Origin: Fragum whitleyi | Taxonomy: Eukaryota; Mollusca; Bivalvia; Cardiida; Cardiidae | Reading direction: 5' to 3' | Assembly: GCA_948146395.1 (NCBI GenBank) | Contig: OX411551.1 | Span: 41,760,796-41,824,795, forward strand | Length of the DNA: 64,000 nt | Shown here: piece after piece, positions 20,334 through 31,262 of the stretch | Layout: the number at the start of each line of letters is the position of its first letter | Numbering within the stretch: the first letter of the stretch is position 1 | The notes under the pieces: model-generated | Told to the model about the DNA's origin: nothing | Seen by the model: only the letters and a program-made list of their open reading frames with translations | Database searches by the model: none | Program-made: the position numbers and the translations under genes

Positions 20334-21719
20334 CACTCATGTGCCAAATTAATGTCCACAAACATGGCCGCCAAATCTTGCACAAAATCAAAACAATTAA
20401 TTTTGAACTAATACAACTCTTGAACAAGAACTCCCACTTACTTGAAATTTTCAGTACTTTGTTATACACCCATTAGCTCTCAAAACAGACCTCATTCGTC
20501 GTGGTAGACTCAAAGATAAGGACTTTATGTAGGTTGGAGTTAAGGACTGCCAAATGTTGAGAACGTTATCAATCAGGTCTTTCTTAGAATGAATCCTAGT
20601 TATTCTACTTTGTAGCTGAATTTTCATAGTTCTCCACACATTTTCAATGATATTAATGTCAGGGGACTGTGGGGGCCAATTCATGGTGGGAATGTTGTTG
20701 TTTCTTTTCCAGTTAGAAGTTTCTCGTGATGTGTGTATAGTTGCATTGTCTTCCTGCAAAATATATTGCCTACCAGGGGGAAGTTTTGCCAAAACTGGCC
20801 AAAGTTGGCTATCAAGTACTTCTATATACTTATTTGAATTGATATTGCCCTCTACTGCAGTTAATGTACCAACACCCTCAAAAGTTATGCAGCCCCAAAA
20901 CATGACACTAAGTACCGGCACAGACTTGTCACTATACACTCCCAAACACCTTGGTTTCCACTTTTCCTCATTTTTTCTCCACACAAAAATTCTTTTATTT
21001 TTACCAATAACTACTTGGGTTTCATCTGAGAAAATAATATTTGCCAAATCTCTTTCTACAGTCCAATGTAAATGAGTTCTACTAAAGGCCCGTCTCTTCA
21101 CCCGGTTTCTTGCTGCAATGGTGGTGGCCTTCTTTACAACCCTCCTGTGATATCCATTTTCGTGTAATCTTCTCTGAACTGTCCGTCGAGATAGTTTTTG
21201 AGGTGTATTTTCATTATATGATGAGGTAATTTCATTCAAAGTCTTCCTTCTATTACACTTCACCACATTTAATAACAGCCTGTCAGTCCTCTCAGATGAT
21301 TTTCTTTTTCTCCCACATTTTCCCCTCCTCCTACTTTCTGTCAAATTTTCAATATTTTCTTTCTGTTCTATCCTTTTAAAAAACTTACACACAGTAAATC
21401 TACTTATTCCAAGTAATTTAGCTATTTCAGAATTGTTCTTTCCATCCTTGTTTAGACAAACAATCAATTCTTTCTGAGTTGGTGTCAAATCTTTTCCTCT
21501 AACCCCCATTTTTGACAGCAGACGAAATTTCAATGTAAACAAATGATTTACTTCCCTTTGATAATAAACAAGGTGATAAGATAAATTTTTACCATGAAAA
21601 ATAGTCCTATCAAAGAAAGACAACTATCAAAATGGGGGGGAAATGGTTTTGGGTCTCATATTTCCCTAGAAAAAATTCTGGTCAGCCATGTTTGAGGACA
21701 TTAATTTGGCACATGAGTG
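20334..21719 (-). mobile_element. Complete Tc1-type DNA transposon (1386 bp)
   Basis: Flanked by TA on both sides (20332-20333 and 21720-21721). The terminal inverted repeats start CACTCATGTGCCAAATTAAT and match over about 37 bp with two mismatches (20334-20370 and 21683-21719). A single open transposase gene fills the interior. TA duplication and a DD34E transposase define the Tc1/mariner superfamily. Both the ends and the gene look undamaged, suggesting a recent arrival that may still be mobile. Confidence 0.93.
20451..21509 (-). CDS. Tc1 family transposase, DD34E, intact
   Basis: This protein excises and reinserts its own element by binding the inverted repeats and cutting at TA sites. 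The start chosen is the ATG at 21509 (MGVRGKDLTP), giving 352 residues, close to the usual 340 of Tc1 transposases; an upstream ATG at 21623 would add 38 residues unlike the family. An N-terminal helix-turn-helix lies at about residues 12-47 (EIAKLLGISRFTV), with a second paired-like region at 85-120 (TLNEI...LSRRTVQRRL). Between them is a basic GRKRK patch resembling the family's GRPR motif. The catalytic triad is visible: D162 in FSDET, D254 in QEDNA and E289 in SPDINIIENVW, with exactly 34 residues between the last two. No stop or frameshift is seen. It is the only gene in the element. Confidence 0.95.
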   Translation of the reverse strand: MGVRGKDLTPTQKELIVCLNKDGKNNSEIAKLLGISRFTVCKFFKRIEQKENIENLTESRRRGKCGRKRKSSERTDRLLLNVVKCNRRKTLNEITSSYNENTPQKLSRRTVQRRLHENGYHRRVVKKATTIAARNRVKRRAFSRTHLHWTVERDLANIIFSDETQVVIGKNKRIFVWRKNEEKWKPRCLGVYSDKSVPVLSVMFWGCITFEGVGTLTAVEGNINSNKYIEVLDSQLWPVLAKLPPGRQYILQEDNATIHTSRETSNWKRNNNIPTMNWPPQSPDINIIENVWRTMKIQLQSRITRIHSKKDLIDNVLNIWQSLTPTYIKSLSLSLPRRMRSVLRANGCITKY

Positions 21720-22540
21720 TAATTTGTTTTAACTTTGTTTCTTCTCAGAGGATGAAAAGGTCTTTGAGTACCAACCAAAGAAACACCTATGAATATCAGT
21801 CAGTCCTGAACTGTGCCCAATTTAGGTTAAAGGAGGTCTAGTGCCTTATTAGTATAATTCATAGATAATTTCTGTTTAAGGTTTAGAAATTAAAGTATAA
21901 CTTTTTATATTAAATAATTGCTTCATAGTAAATTGCATACTTTCAGTCTTTATAAATATTATTTTTGTAACGTAATTTCCACTTCAAAAGCGAATAAGAA
22001 TCTTATTTAAGAAGTTTATTTTTTAAAGGGAGGTAATAATTGCATGAACAAATATTTTAAGTATAATACCCTGTTTTTTCATCCCGACTTTCCTCCCAAT
22101 AAGAATTGAGAATCCTTACAATTGTCGGTTTATTTTTTGCACGAGAACCTATTGTTTACATTCAAGAGTTTGGGTGCTTGTAAAATCACTCACTATAGAT
22201 ATCTTATTACAGTATTGCGGCTGATATTAGACTTTCCTTCTCGGAGCTAGTTTTTTCTTAAACTGTAGTTAACCAATTCTAAACGTATTTTGGAAAGAAG
22301 GGAACGAGTTTTTATTCATCGATTAAGATTTTTATGATTTCTGTAAAAAACGCCAATGACTTTTCCGAATAATTTAACAACTAAACCCGCCTGTCGAATT
22401 GTAAACAAGTGCATGGCGGATCTGGTCCCCCCTTGACCACGGCAATATATACTCGTCAATTAGAGTGGTATCTAGGGTTGAATATTTAGCTATCATTCAT
22501 TTAATTTTCAAATAGAATTTTGAATTGATATGGTTTTACA
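21720..22540. other. Gene-free stretch
   Basis: AT-rich, with a GGGAGGTAATAATTG word near 22028 that resembles the family A interior, but no ends. No coding-like frame. Confidence 0.4.
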
Positions 22541-22840
22541 GATTGAAATGAAACACGAATGCCCCCGGAACAGCATTTTTTTAAAGTTTGACCTTGACAG
22601 ATGACCTTGACCTTGTCACATGACCTTGACCTTGTCACATGACCTTGACTTTGGTGTACAGCTTTGTATGTCAAATACTTTTGGAGAAAAGGCAAAGGTT
22701 AAGTTTTCGGGTTAAGTTTTCGGACAGACGGACGGACAGACGGACGGACAGACAGATGGATAGACAGACGGATAGACAGACAGACAGACGGACATGAGTA
22801 AAACAATATGCCCCCGATCTCTCGATACTGGGGCATAAAA
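22540..22840 (+). mobile_element. Core-repeat element with short ATGACCTTG core
   Basis: Begins with AATGCCCCCGG. It contains three or four copies of TGACCTTGACCTTGTCACA, a long GACGGACAGACGG-type microsatellite (22722-22795), and a stem-loop ATGCCCCCGATCTCTCGAT...GGGGCAT followed by A's. It is the same family as 596-797. The many SVCLSV-type frames on the minus strand are translations of the microsatellite. Confidence 0.65.
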
Positions 22841-23682
22841 ATGCAAAGTAGAATGGCCCCAATGAAATATCTCCCGTGCCTGTCGCATTTGGTATTCGGC
22901 AATATTCGCTTCTGAGATAGACGAATACGAAACGTTTTCGCTGGGAATAAGCCCTACTTTAGCCAACGCAATTTTACAGAAAAATCTTAAGAGCGACGTT
23001 CACCCCTATTCAAATAAAAGATACAAGAAAGGTTGTGAATGTAAAACACATGTCGAATCATTCTTAAAACCCGTCTCGAGACTGACTGTCGCTAGTTGAA
23101 AAGTTATGTAAAACCGCGTTCTAATGACACAAGGTGTCTTGATGTGTCATTCGTCTCAACTCGGCCGATTCCTGTAACCTACATTTAACTCGGAGCCGTC
23201 GGAGATCGCCCGAGTATTGCCGAATGTAAGTTCAAGAGGACACGACCTAGATAAACACGTATTTCCGGCTAATTACTACAAGTTGCACCAGCGAAGGCTT
23301 GGGTAAAAAAACATAGTATCTGTCTCTTCGGTGTTTAGACACAAACTTTGTTTTTGCTTTACACTCTCGACAAGCTTACGCCGATCAAAAATTCCCTTGA
23401 TAAACATTGCAAGATCATATTGTGTTTCTCAAGGAGAATTTTCATTATCTTCACTTGATAAAGAAAACTAGAAAACACGCCATTAAAGAAATAAAAAGTG
23501 ATTTTGCGGAGAAAAATGTTGAAAGATTCTAAATTGAATTTTAAGGGGCGCTACATTATTTCAAATGTATTAACATCCAACAGGATTTTCCTGACATGGT
23601 ATATAACACTGGTGAACGACGTTCGTTCACCAATAAATATTAGTAGATAAAATCCATAGAACCCGTAAACATATTTTATTAA
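22841..23682. other. Gene-free stretch
   Basis: Contains a short GACACAAGGTGTC/GATGTGTC cluster near 23130. AACTCGGCCGATTCC at 23158 resembles AACTCGGCCGAATCG at 15491. No gene is recognised. Confidence 0.35.
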
Positions 23683-23855
23683 CGGGGGATAATAAATATA
23701 GCTGATTTTGTTCATCTTGAACAAAATTAGCGATATTGGATACCCTCCCTTTAATTTCACCCAAAACTCGCTCCATACACTCTTCAATTTCATTCAAATT
23801 TCAATTATAAATTAATCATCTTTTCAATTTCACGAAGTTTTTAACTGTACAGTTT
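23683..23855 (-). mobile_element. MITE family A fragment, reverse
   Basis: The left half of family A in reverse: GATTTTGTTCATCTTGAACA, TACCCTCCCTTTAATTTCAC, CTCGCTCCATACACTC and the terminus TTCACGAAGTTTTTAACTGT. Confidence 0.6.
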
Positions 23856-24116
23856 GCAGTCTGACTGGGTTAGAACCTTTTCTAAATGCAGGTTTATATT
23901 TCTAACGCAGGGTCCAAAATTTAACGCCCTACCGACCCAATGACCGATATAATAATATTGGTGAATGGGGTGGTAATGGGATAAATAAGAGACAAGTGTT
24001 TTCTGCCATCCGTTATTTGTGTGTTTGAAAGACCAAATCTGACAGACCCTGTCTGAAATCCATCTTTCCCTGAAATTTATGCTTTCATCTGTATATCCAT
24101 ACATATGTGCGCACCT

Positions 24117-24358
24117 GGGCCCGTTCAACTAAACGGCTTACGAAAAGATTAATCGTAAGTCAAAATCACAAACCATAGCTGGTGTTTTAATTCATTGTTT
24201 GGTTCTGCCTTGCAAGATCTCATTGAAACCATCTTTAGAAGACGATACCAACGAGATGCTGCATGGCAGAAAACCATATTTAGCTACTTCTGTAGAAGCA
24301 ACTTCAATTTCTGACTTACGCAAAAAAAGATCGTAAGATGATTAGTAAAACGGGCCCC
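24117..24358. mobile_element. MITE family F, copy 2
   Basis: Left TGGGCCCGTTCAACTAAAC and right GTTTAGT-type end ATTAGTAAAACGGGCCCC. The interior has AGTCAAAATCACAAACC, the central AACCATCTTTAGAAGACGAT palindrome and TGACTTACGCAAAAAA. Confidence 0.75.
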
Positions 24359-24688
24359 TGATCATTATACCAAAAATATCAATAAAATATTCGACAACTA
24401 AATTCATTTGAGCACGATGGAACCAGAGACGGTGTTTAAGAGTTGAGTACACAGTAAGATAGAATGACTAGCATCATCAACAGTATGGAATAAGAGCAGA
24501 CAGTTCTGACTCTGATCTGTCCAAAAAGTAAGCGAAAGAGAAGGAATGGGGGGGGGGAACTTTCACATTTTCATAGTTATCTATAAATCATCTTCAGATT
24601 CACAGGAGTCTCCCAATTTGCTACGCTATATTCCTATTTGCTACATTTATTAATGTAAGGTAGCAAGTGATCGCCGTAGTATCCGTGG

Positions 24689-24985
24689 TGGAGTCCGTCG
24701 TCTAATGGTTAGGACGGTGGCTTTGGTACCGAAAGGTCCATGGATCGAATCCCGGCCAGATTATGGGATTTTTTCTGGGCAAAAAAAAATAACTCCACGT
24801 TTCTCCTCTCCACCCAGGTATATAAATGGGTACCTGTGAGGATGTAAGTCTAAGTGCTGTGGCTACCGATGAGCGCCGTATGTTAACAGCCGACTTGCAA
24901 TTCAATGATTCAGGGGTTACAGTGTGAAGATGGTTGAAGATGACTGGCCTAGAAACAGACTATAAAAAGCTAACTTTAACTTTAT
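24689..24985 (+). mobile_element. tRNA-derived SINE (tRNA-Glu/Asp-like head)
   Basis: The head CCGTCGTCTAATGGTTAGGA has a good A box, and GGATCGAATCCC is a good B box 35 bp further on. The body contains GGTACCTGTGAGGATG and GGCTACCGATGAGCGCCGTA. The head lacks a balanced anticodon arm, and the body extends well past a tRNA, so it is a SINE and not a tRNA gene. Single copy in this window. Confidence 0.7.
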
Positions 24986-25368
24986 CTCACGCTGTCCATA
25001 AATATAGAGGTAAGTGTAGTACAAAAGGACACAGTCGTTGAAAGATACAAGAATCGGGACAACTTATTGATAAACAAGAGCATATCCTGTTTTGCAGTGA
25101 TTGATTATTTACGGGTTTCCCTTGTCTGGGGTTTCCCCATTAGTCACAAGATGACATAAGTTTTCCAGAAACCTGATTAGATCTAAAATGTCCTTCATAC
25201 AGAATGTTTATCCATTCAGTGACCCAATGATGAATGGTCGAGTAAGGGCTCAATTCAAAACCAAAAATATTGCCAATGACATCGAGTCAATGTATAAGTC
25301 AATCTGTAGTATCGCCCATACACGATCAATGGGCCAACTTATTTCTCGCCCGCTTTCGGGTCGGGTGT
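24986..25368. other. Gene-free stretch
   Basis: No recognised feature. Confidence 0.35.
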
Positions 25369-25446
25369 AGACTGGTCTCACTGTCGAATATCAGAATAGC
25401 CTATTCTACTCTAGGCTATTCTGATAGTCGATATGTGGACCAGTCT
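25369..25446. repeat. Imperfect palindrome, ~78 bp
   Basis: AGACTGGTCTCAC... pairs with ...GTGGACCAGTCT, and TCAGAATAGCCTA with TAGGCTATTCTGA, around a TTCTACTC centre. Likely a small fold-back element. Confidence 0.6.
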
Positions 25447-25753
25447 AGAGCTGGTATCCCGCTTTCTGAGAGATACTTTGATATAGCGGGCAACTATACC
25501 CTCCCAGGGTCAGATATAAGTTGGCCTAATGATATTACCAATCTAGGTATTAAATTGGCGATAGTTTAGGTCATGAATGTTTCGTCTGGTATAACGACAA
25601 GATATTGTCGTACGATTTTGATCGTAACTACAGCTATGATGAAAGCTGTTATTACGAGATTTCGCCCATTCAGGCTTTATTCGGGCACTAGATTCCAACA
25701 TAACATTTTGGTCGCCGATCGAAAACATGTTGTGTACGATGTACCACTAATAT

Positions 25754-25815
25754 ACAGTTAGAAGCGTCGTGAAATTGACTAGTTGAATGATACTGGAATG
25801 AATTAGTAAAATGTG
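25754..25815 (+). mobile_element. MITE family A left-end fragment
   Basis: TACAGTTAGAAGCGTCGTGA and GATACTGGAATGAATTAG; truncated where SINE family B begins. Confidence 0.55.
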
Positions 25816-25821
25816 TATCTA

Positions 25822-26050
25822 GTGTTTTTGTTTTGTTTGAATGGGGGTTTACGCCACTTTCAACATTATTTCAGTCATATAGCGGCGGCTGGCGCACTTT
25901 ACAATAAATTCCTGGTATTACCCACACCAGGACTACCATTACATTCTTTCCTAGCCTCCAGCGGCTATCCCACATAGGCCTACGATTATCGGCCCATTGG
26001 TGGGGGACAAATTGTCGGAAAGAATGAGTGCCGCCGTCGGGGACTAGTGG
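25822..26050 (-). mobile_element. SINE family B, copy 2 (reverse)
   Basis: TTTTGTTTTGTTTGAATGG is the reverse of the A-rich tail. The body contains ATAGCGGCGGCTGG, TTCCTGGTATTAC and CTAGCCTCCAGCGGCTATCC. GTGCCGCCGTCGGGGA lies near the head, where the B box is lost. Confidence 0.65.
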
Positions 26051-26161
26051 TTTTTACGTCCTGTCATGTTTTGGACTTGTAATTTTATTAATTCGGGTGA
26101 GCAAGTTTCGGTTCGGCCTATTATTCCTCTTGTCAACTTAAGGTCAACGCCTCAAGGGCCA

Positions 26162-26397
26162 GGGGCCCGTTTTACTCAACTTATTACGAAAGGATTAATA
26201 GTAAGTCAAACTCACAAATCGTACGTAGTGTTTTCATTCATTGTTAGATTCTGCCTTGCAATATCTCAAAGGAATCGCCTGAAGAAGACGATTCCAATGA
26301 GATGGAAGAATACCATATTTACTTACTACTGTAGAAACAACTTTAATTTTTGACTTACGCAAACAATGATCGTGAGATGTTTAGCAAAACTGGCCCC
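26162..26397. mobile_element. MITE family F, copy 3
   Basis: GGGGCCCGTTTTACTCAACT at the left and TTTAGCAAAACTGGCCCC at the right, with the same interior order as the other copies and a GGAATCGCCTGAAGAAGACG palindrome. Confidence 0.75.
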
Positions 26398-26486
26398 AGC
26401 ATCAGCCATCAGACCGATAAGCTACCTGTTATGTCCTCATCCCGTCAAAATCAACCGGAGTTTTCATAGCAATTAATCTATTACTG

Positions 26487-26550
26487 CCCTGCGTTTAGGA
26501 TGAAAAAGTGAAAATTGCGTGCAAATTATATCCCGCATAGGTAAGCTAAT
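26487..26550. mobile_element. Half copy of palindromic family E
   Basis: CCCTGCGTTTAGGATGAAA and GCAAATTATATCCCGC match the left half of family E; the right half is missing. Confidence 0.5.
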
Positions 26551-26775
26551 TGTTGTTGATACTCATATTGAATCGTCTCATTTGAGTACTTATTGTATTA
26601 ATTTTGTACTTTTTTTGATCGGGAAAAACAACTTTGCTCTAAAATCCAAATTACCCTTCAATCTGAAGCTCTGGGGAGCAGCATCAGTCATTAGACGGAT
26701 AAGCTACATGTAGAAGGTGGTTATCTAGTGAGATTTTCCGTTCTGTCTTTCATGTCTCCAACATACACCTTTATT

Positions 26776-26995
26776 AACCCCGACGGCGGCACTCATCCTT
26801 TCCGACTATTTTTCTACCACCAATAGGTTGATAATCGTGGACCTAAGTGGGATAGCAGCTGGAGGCAAGGCAAGGATGTGTTGGTAGTACTAGTGTTTGA
26901 AAATACCAGGAAACCATTGTTAGGTGCTCCAGCCGCTGAGATATGACTGAAATAATGTTTAAAGCGGCGTTAAACCTAATTCAAACAAACAAATT
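26776..26995 (+). mobile_element. SINE family B, copy 3
   Basis: Starts CCCCGACGGCGGCACTCATC. Contains ATCGTGGACCTAAGTGGG, AACCATTGTTAGGTGCTCCA and AAAGCGGCGTTAAACC, and ends in AAACAAACAAAT. Confidence 0.65.
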
Positions 26996-27286
26996 TCTTG
27001 ATTAATGGAGGTAGGCGAGGTAGATCTACTGCTTATATAATCCTCTTATCAAAAGGAAGGTTACAGTTAACACCGTCGTGAAATTGACAACGTGAACGAT
27101 TTTGGAATGACTTAGGAATGAAATTGATAGAGTATGTGGAGCAAGTTTTGAGTGAATTTAAAGGCAAGTAATCCAAAATCGCAAATTTGTTCAGGATGAA
27201 CAAAATTAGCTATATCGATTACCTCCCTTTAATAAAATATGCGTACAAGTTCTATAGATAGCTTCCTATTTCTTTAAGAACCTAAT

Positions 27287-27746
27287 GGTATAAGGGAACT
27301 AATTCATTTTCCGTTATCGGCCATTATAACCTTTCCGGTCATAGCTCAGTCCAAGAGTTTGCGAGAGTGATCAAACCTGTCTTAAATTGAGGCCCGTTCA
27401 TTTGCGCATGAAATGAATTGAAAATTAGTATGGCATGATCCCTTTTCTCTACGACTTTTCGGGCCATTTTTGAGATGACCCTTACCGCGAAGCTGTTTTT
27501 ACCGGCCCCTCAAAAAAATATACCCATGTTTAAAAATAGCTTTTGGACCCGGAAAATAGTTTAAAATCTTTAATTTTTTGATTGTATTTCAACAACGGAT
27601 TATAATCGCTGAAAAATATACAAACAATTTTGGATTTCAATAATATTGACCAATCAGAGATCACCTTCAACATTTGAGTATATGGACCGGAGTTTCCCTA
27701 AAGTTTTCTACCAGAGTGGTTGGAAATGAATTAGTTCCCTTAGACC
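27287..27746 (+). repeat. Left 460-bp terminal direct repeat with internal TIRs
   Basis: Ends are GGTATAAGGGAACTAATTCA and TGAATTAGTTCCCTTAGACC, inverted over about 25 bp. Non-coding. Identical by eye to 29401-29860. Confidence 0.85.
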
Positions 27747-29400
27747 TAAAGAAGAATTTTTTTGCCAATGAAATATAAAAATTGCACATATTTACGTACA
27801 ATTACCAGTTTTGGATTAAATCTGAAAATTTCAGGCGCTTACGTGTTATAGTTAATGAGTAATGGTCGTTACCCTTAACCCGGTCGGGGAAAAATTCACA
27901 TCAAATATAGTCCCAAGCGAAAATTTGTTCTTTGAAAAACGCGAGTTTTCTATACACAAAAACTGAAGGTTGTTTTCTATTTAGGAGTACTTTTTCATCA
28001 CAATTTAATTAAATGTCTTCTTTGCAATGCATTTAATGGTGTTTTGCGGGTGAAAATTGTCATTTTCTATTTTTCATGGATTTTCTTTTGTCGTAACCCT
28101 TATCTTTCATAAGAAATTTACGAGTTGTCGCCTTTTTCAGCCTACACGGTGTTTGTTTATCAGCTAATTCCTCAATGTAACACATGGAATATTATACAAG
28201 CATATACCTGATAACCATGCAAAAAATCAAAGAAATCGGTCAAATAGGTTTTGAAAAATCAACGAACTCCCTTAACCCTGTTAAAGTTAAAAAGTTATCT
28301 CTTTGAACGGTTAAACGCGCCGGACATAACCCCATAACATTCAAACTGTGTTTTCTTTACAAGATAATGTTTTCCAGAGTGCATTTCACTATTTTGAGAC
28401 ACCTCGCGCAAAATGTTTGTTTTCGGTTGCAAATTATTATCAAAAAACCCTTATCTTTTTGTGCAAAAAAATCTTCTTTTCTCTTATTTTGGGGCTAATG
28501 ATATATTTTTACTGTATAACTAATCCAAATTAAGAATATAATAACATAAAAAAATGTTGTTTGCCACATTTAAGAAAAAAAGTGCAATTGGTTGAGTAGT
28601 TTTTGAAAATTAGCGCTTATCTTTGACTCCAGCCAGGCAAACATCAACTTGGTTGACCCCCCTCCCCCGGCAAAAAAGCCGAAATTAACTAAAAATATTC
28701 CAAAAATACCATTCTCTTTTCACTATTGTCTATAATTTTGTTTCAATGAATACTTAAAGCGCATATTTTGCAAATCCGATATAATTCAACACGGATTTAT
28801 TTGTAAAATTAACCCTTATCTTTTGTTGAAATTTTATTTTTTCATATATTTTTTGTCAAAAATGTTATTTTTTTTCCAATGTTTCTGTCAAAAAGTGTTA
28901 AATTAGACCGGATTTTGTTCGGTTTTCTTTAGTTCTACCCTTAAAATAATTTTTTGTTGTTTGTGACTTAAAAATATCCAATCAATATCAAGTTACGACG
29001 AACCAGTGGAGTAGATTTTTCCTTCTAGAGACGGCCCAAGATTAAGTTTATCTTATTACGTAATAGTCCTAATTACTTCCGGGTACAAAAATCGACCGTC
29101 AAACTAAAAGAAAACTATTTTGCAATATATGCATGCAAAGAATGCAAGGCACTGACACACATTCAATGACTAAAAAATGCAAGAAATGGGTGCTATTGTC
29201 CCGCGAGCGTGGTGATTTTACTGTCAAAAAGCACTAAATGAATAACGAATTGGCCCTTTTAGCTTGACATATCATTTAAAGAATATTTTTCTCGATATTT
29301 GGTGATTAAGTAACCTAAAATAAAAACTCTAAGCAGACGAAGTAACTCTTACAAGACCATTAATAAGAGAACATGCACTTATTTGCATATTTACCATTTA

Positions 29401-29860
29401 GGTATAAGGGAACTAATTCATTTTCCGTTATCGGCCATTATAACCTTTCCGGTCATAGCTCAGTCCAAGAGTTTGCGAGAGTGATCAAACCTGTCTTAAA
29501 TTGAGGCCCGTTCATTTGCGCATGAAATGAATTGAAAATTAGTATGGCATGATCCCTTTTCTCTACGACTTTTCGGGCCATTTTTGAGATGACCCTTACC
29601 GCGAAGCTGTTTTTACCGGCCCCTCAAAAAAATATACCCATGTTTAAAAATAGCTTTTGGACCCGGAAAATAGTTTAAAATCTTTAATTTTTTGATTGTA
29701 TTTCAACAACGGATTATAATCGCTGAAAAATATACAAACAATTTTGGATTTCAATAATATTGACCAATCAGAGATCACCTTCAACATTTGAGTATATGGA
29801 CCGGAGTTTCCCTAAAGTTTTCTACCAGAGTGGTTGGAAATGAATTAGTTCCCTTAGACC
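29401..29860 (+). repeat. Right 460-bp terminal direct repeat
   Basis: Same sequence and orientation as 27287-27746. Its inner flank is TTTA and its outer flank TAAT. Confidence 0.85.
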
Positions 29861-30481
29861 TAATAGAAGCTTAGAATTTGAATTATGTCAGTGAAATCGC
29901 AATTTTTCTCTATCCAAATTTATTTTGAATGACTTTGTTGATTCTATATTTTTCAATGGGTTTGAGCGTTTTTGAATGGTTTGAGTGAGTGTTTGGAATA
30001 AATGAATGAATGGGGCGCTGAGTGAGCGGTTTAGAATGGTTTTGATTGAGGTGAATGTCAATTTCGCAACGTTGTTAACTGTAACGCAACCAACAGCATC
30101 AGTCATCAGACAGATAAGCTACATGTATTAGATGTTTATCTAGTTGGATTTTCCGTCCTGTCATGTCCTCGACTCGTCAATGTCAAGCAGAGTTTACATA
30201 GCAATTAATTTATTACAAGTCCGTCAACTGTACACTGAACAGTAGGCTAGAAATTCATTTCAGCTATCACATAAAAAATAATGGTTCGATATTTTGGGCT
30301 CTTTTGCAAAGTGATTTGTGTGCTCGTTTCGAAAACAAATTGCGGGTTCGAGCCAAACCGGAGGCGGGAAGTCTATTTGGTTAGATCACGACTTGACAGA
30401 CAGAGATAAAGTCCATCCAGCTGTAAAAATGTGTGATTTGAAGTCATTGGGTCTCTTCCCGAATGCGCGTAGTTACATTTA

Positions 30482-30905
30482 AAACATCGTGAAAGTTATA
30501 CTCATTCTGATCAAAACAATTCTAAATCGCTAACTCGGCGCTCCATTCATTCATTCCATTTGTTTTGTTTGAATGGGTTTTATGCCGCTTTCAACAATTT
30601 CGCAGTTATATCGCGGCGGCCAGAGCACCTAACAATGGATTCCTGGTATTTCGTTCACCTGTACTACCATTACACCACTTCCTAGCCTCCGACTGCTATC
30701 TCACACAGGCTTACGATTATCTACCCATTGGTGAGAGACAAACGTCGGAAAGGATATTAGCCGCCACCGAGGATCGAACCCACGACTTCCAGATTGGAAG
30801 TCTTATGCCTAACCAATCATTCATTCCATTCTCGCACTCAAATCGATCAAAAACGCTCCGAAAACACTTCCAAATCGGCCGAAACAATGAACATTTAAAC
30901 ATTTG
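30482..30905 (-). mobile_element. MITE family A, reverse, split by SINE B
   Basis: AAAACATCGTGAAAGTTATA, CTAACTCGGCGCTCCATTCA on the left of the SINE; CAAAAACGCTCCGAAAACAC on the right. The left terminus is damaged. Confidence 0.6.
30561..30817 (-). mobile_element. SINE family B, copy 4, with 13-bp target duplication
   Basis: The direct repeat CATTCATTCCATT occurs at 30548-30560 and 30818-30830, exactly bounding the element. The right end, read in reverse, is a tRNA-like head with B box GGGTTCGATCC; the left end is the reverse of an A-rich tail. The central body is the conserved GCACCTAACAATGGATTCCT region. A 13-bp duplication and an A-rich tail are hallmarks of LINE-driven retroposition. 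Confidence 0.85.
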
Positions 30906-31129
30906 AACATTCAAATTGTCCTACGATTTTATTGGCAGGTGTGGATTATAAGTAATTTTGCATGATATTCTTTTGAGATCTTGCCTTTGCCCGCGTCTGT
31001 CTTACCTCTGCAGATAGAATGGAAATATCTAAACATCAGAAGGAGTCGATCAATTAAAGGCATGCAATAAACAAAAATCATGCTCATCATCTTGAGCTCT
31101 GATACATTGTGAAATTCGATAAATCTTCC

Positions 31130-31262
31130 CTTAGTTCAGGATGCAAAAACGTTTACAAACTTTTGAAAATTGTTCCCGTTTAGCCCATGGGTTAACTTTC
31201 AAGGACTTGTAAAATTTGCCAAACGCTTCTCAAACGTCTTCACCATTAACACAGGGCTGGTC
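31130..31262. mobile_element. Possible decayed family E palindrome
   Basis: CCCTTAGTTCAGGATGCAAA at the left and ACACAGGGCTGGTC at the right recall family E ends. The middle is strongly diverged. Confidence 0.3.

Larger units (their letters stand above)
27287..29860. mobile_element. 2574-bp composite element with identical 460-bp direct repeats
   Basis: Flanked by TAAT on both sides (27283-27286 and 29861-29864). Its two ends are direct repeats that I read as identical base for base over 460 bp. Each repeat itself begins GGTATAAGGGAACTAATTCA and ends with the near reverse complement, TGAATTAGTTCCCTTAGACC. The 1654-bp interior is AT-rich without a long frame and repeats words such as ACCCTTATCTTT. 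It has the outline of an LTR element, but the ends are GG...CC, and neither a tRNA-type primer site nor a purine tract adjoins them. A composite of two inverted-repeat elements carrying the DNA between them is the alternative. Confidence 0.8.
27062..30083 (+). mobile_element. MITE family A copy split by a 2.57-kb insertion
   Basis: The left half, 27062-27286, starts TACAGTTAACACCGTCGTG and ends AAGAACCTAAT. The right half, 29861-30083, starts TAATAGAAGCTTAGAATTTG and ends CGTTGTTAACTGTA. Removing 27287-29860 and one TAAT restores the normal family A order, seen for example at 5700-5720. Confidence 0.85.

Noticed and set aside
27287..29860. A classical LTR retrotransposon
   Set aside because: The direct repeats start GG and end CC, each has its own inverted ends, no primer-binding site or purine tract adjoins them, and the interior has no coding frame.
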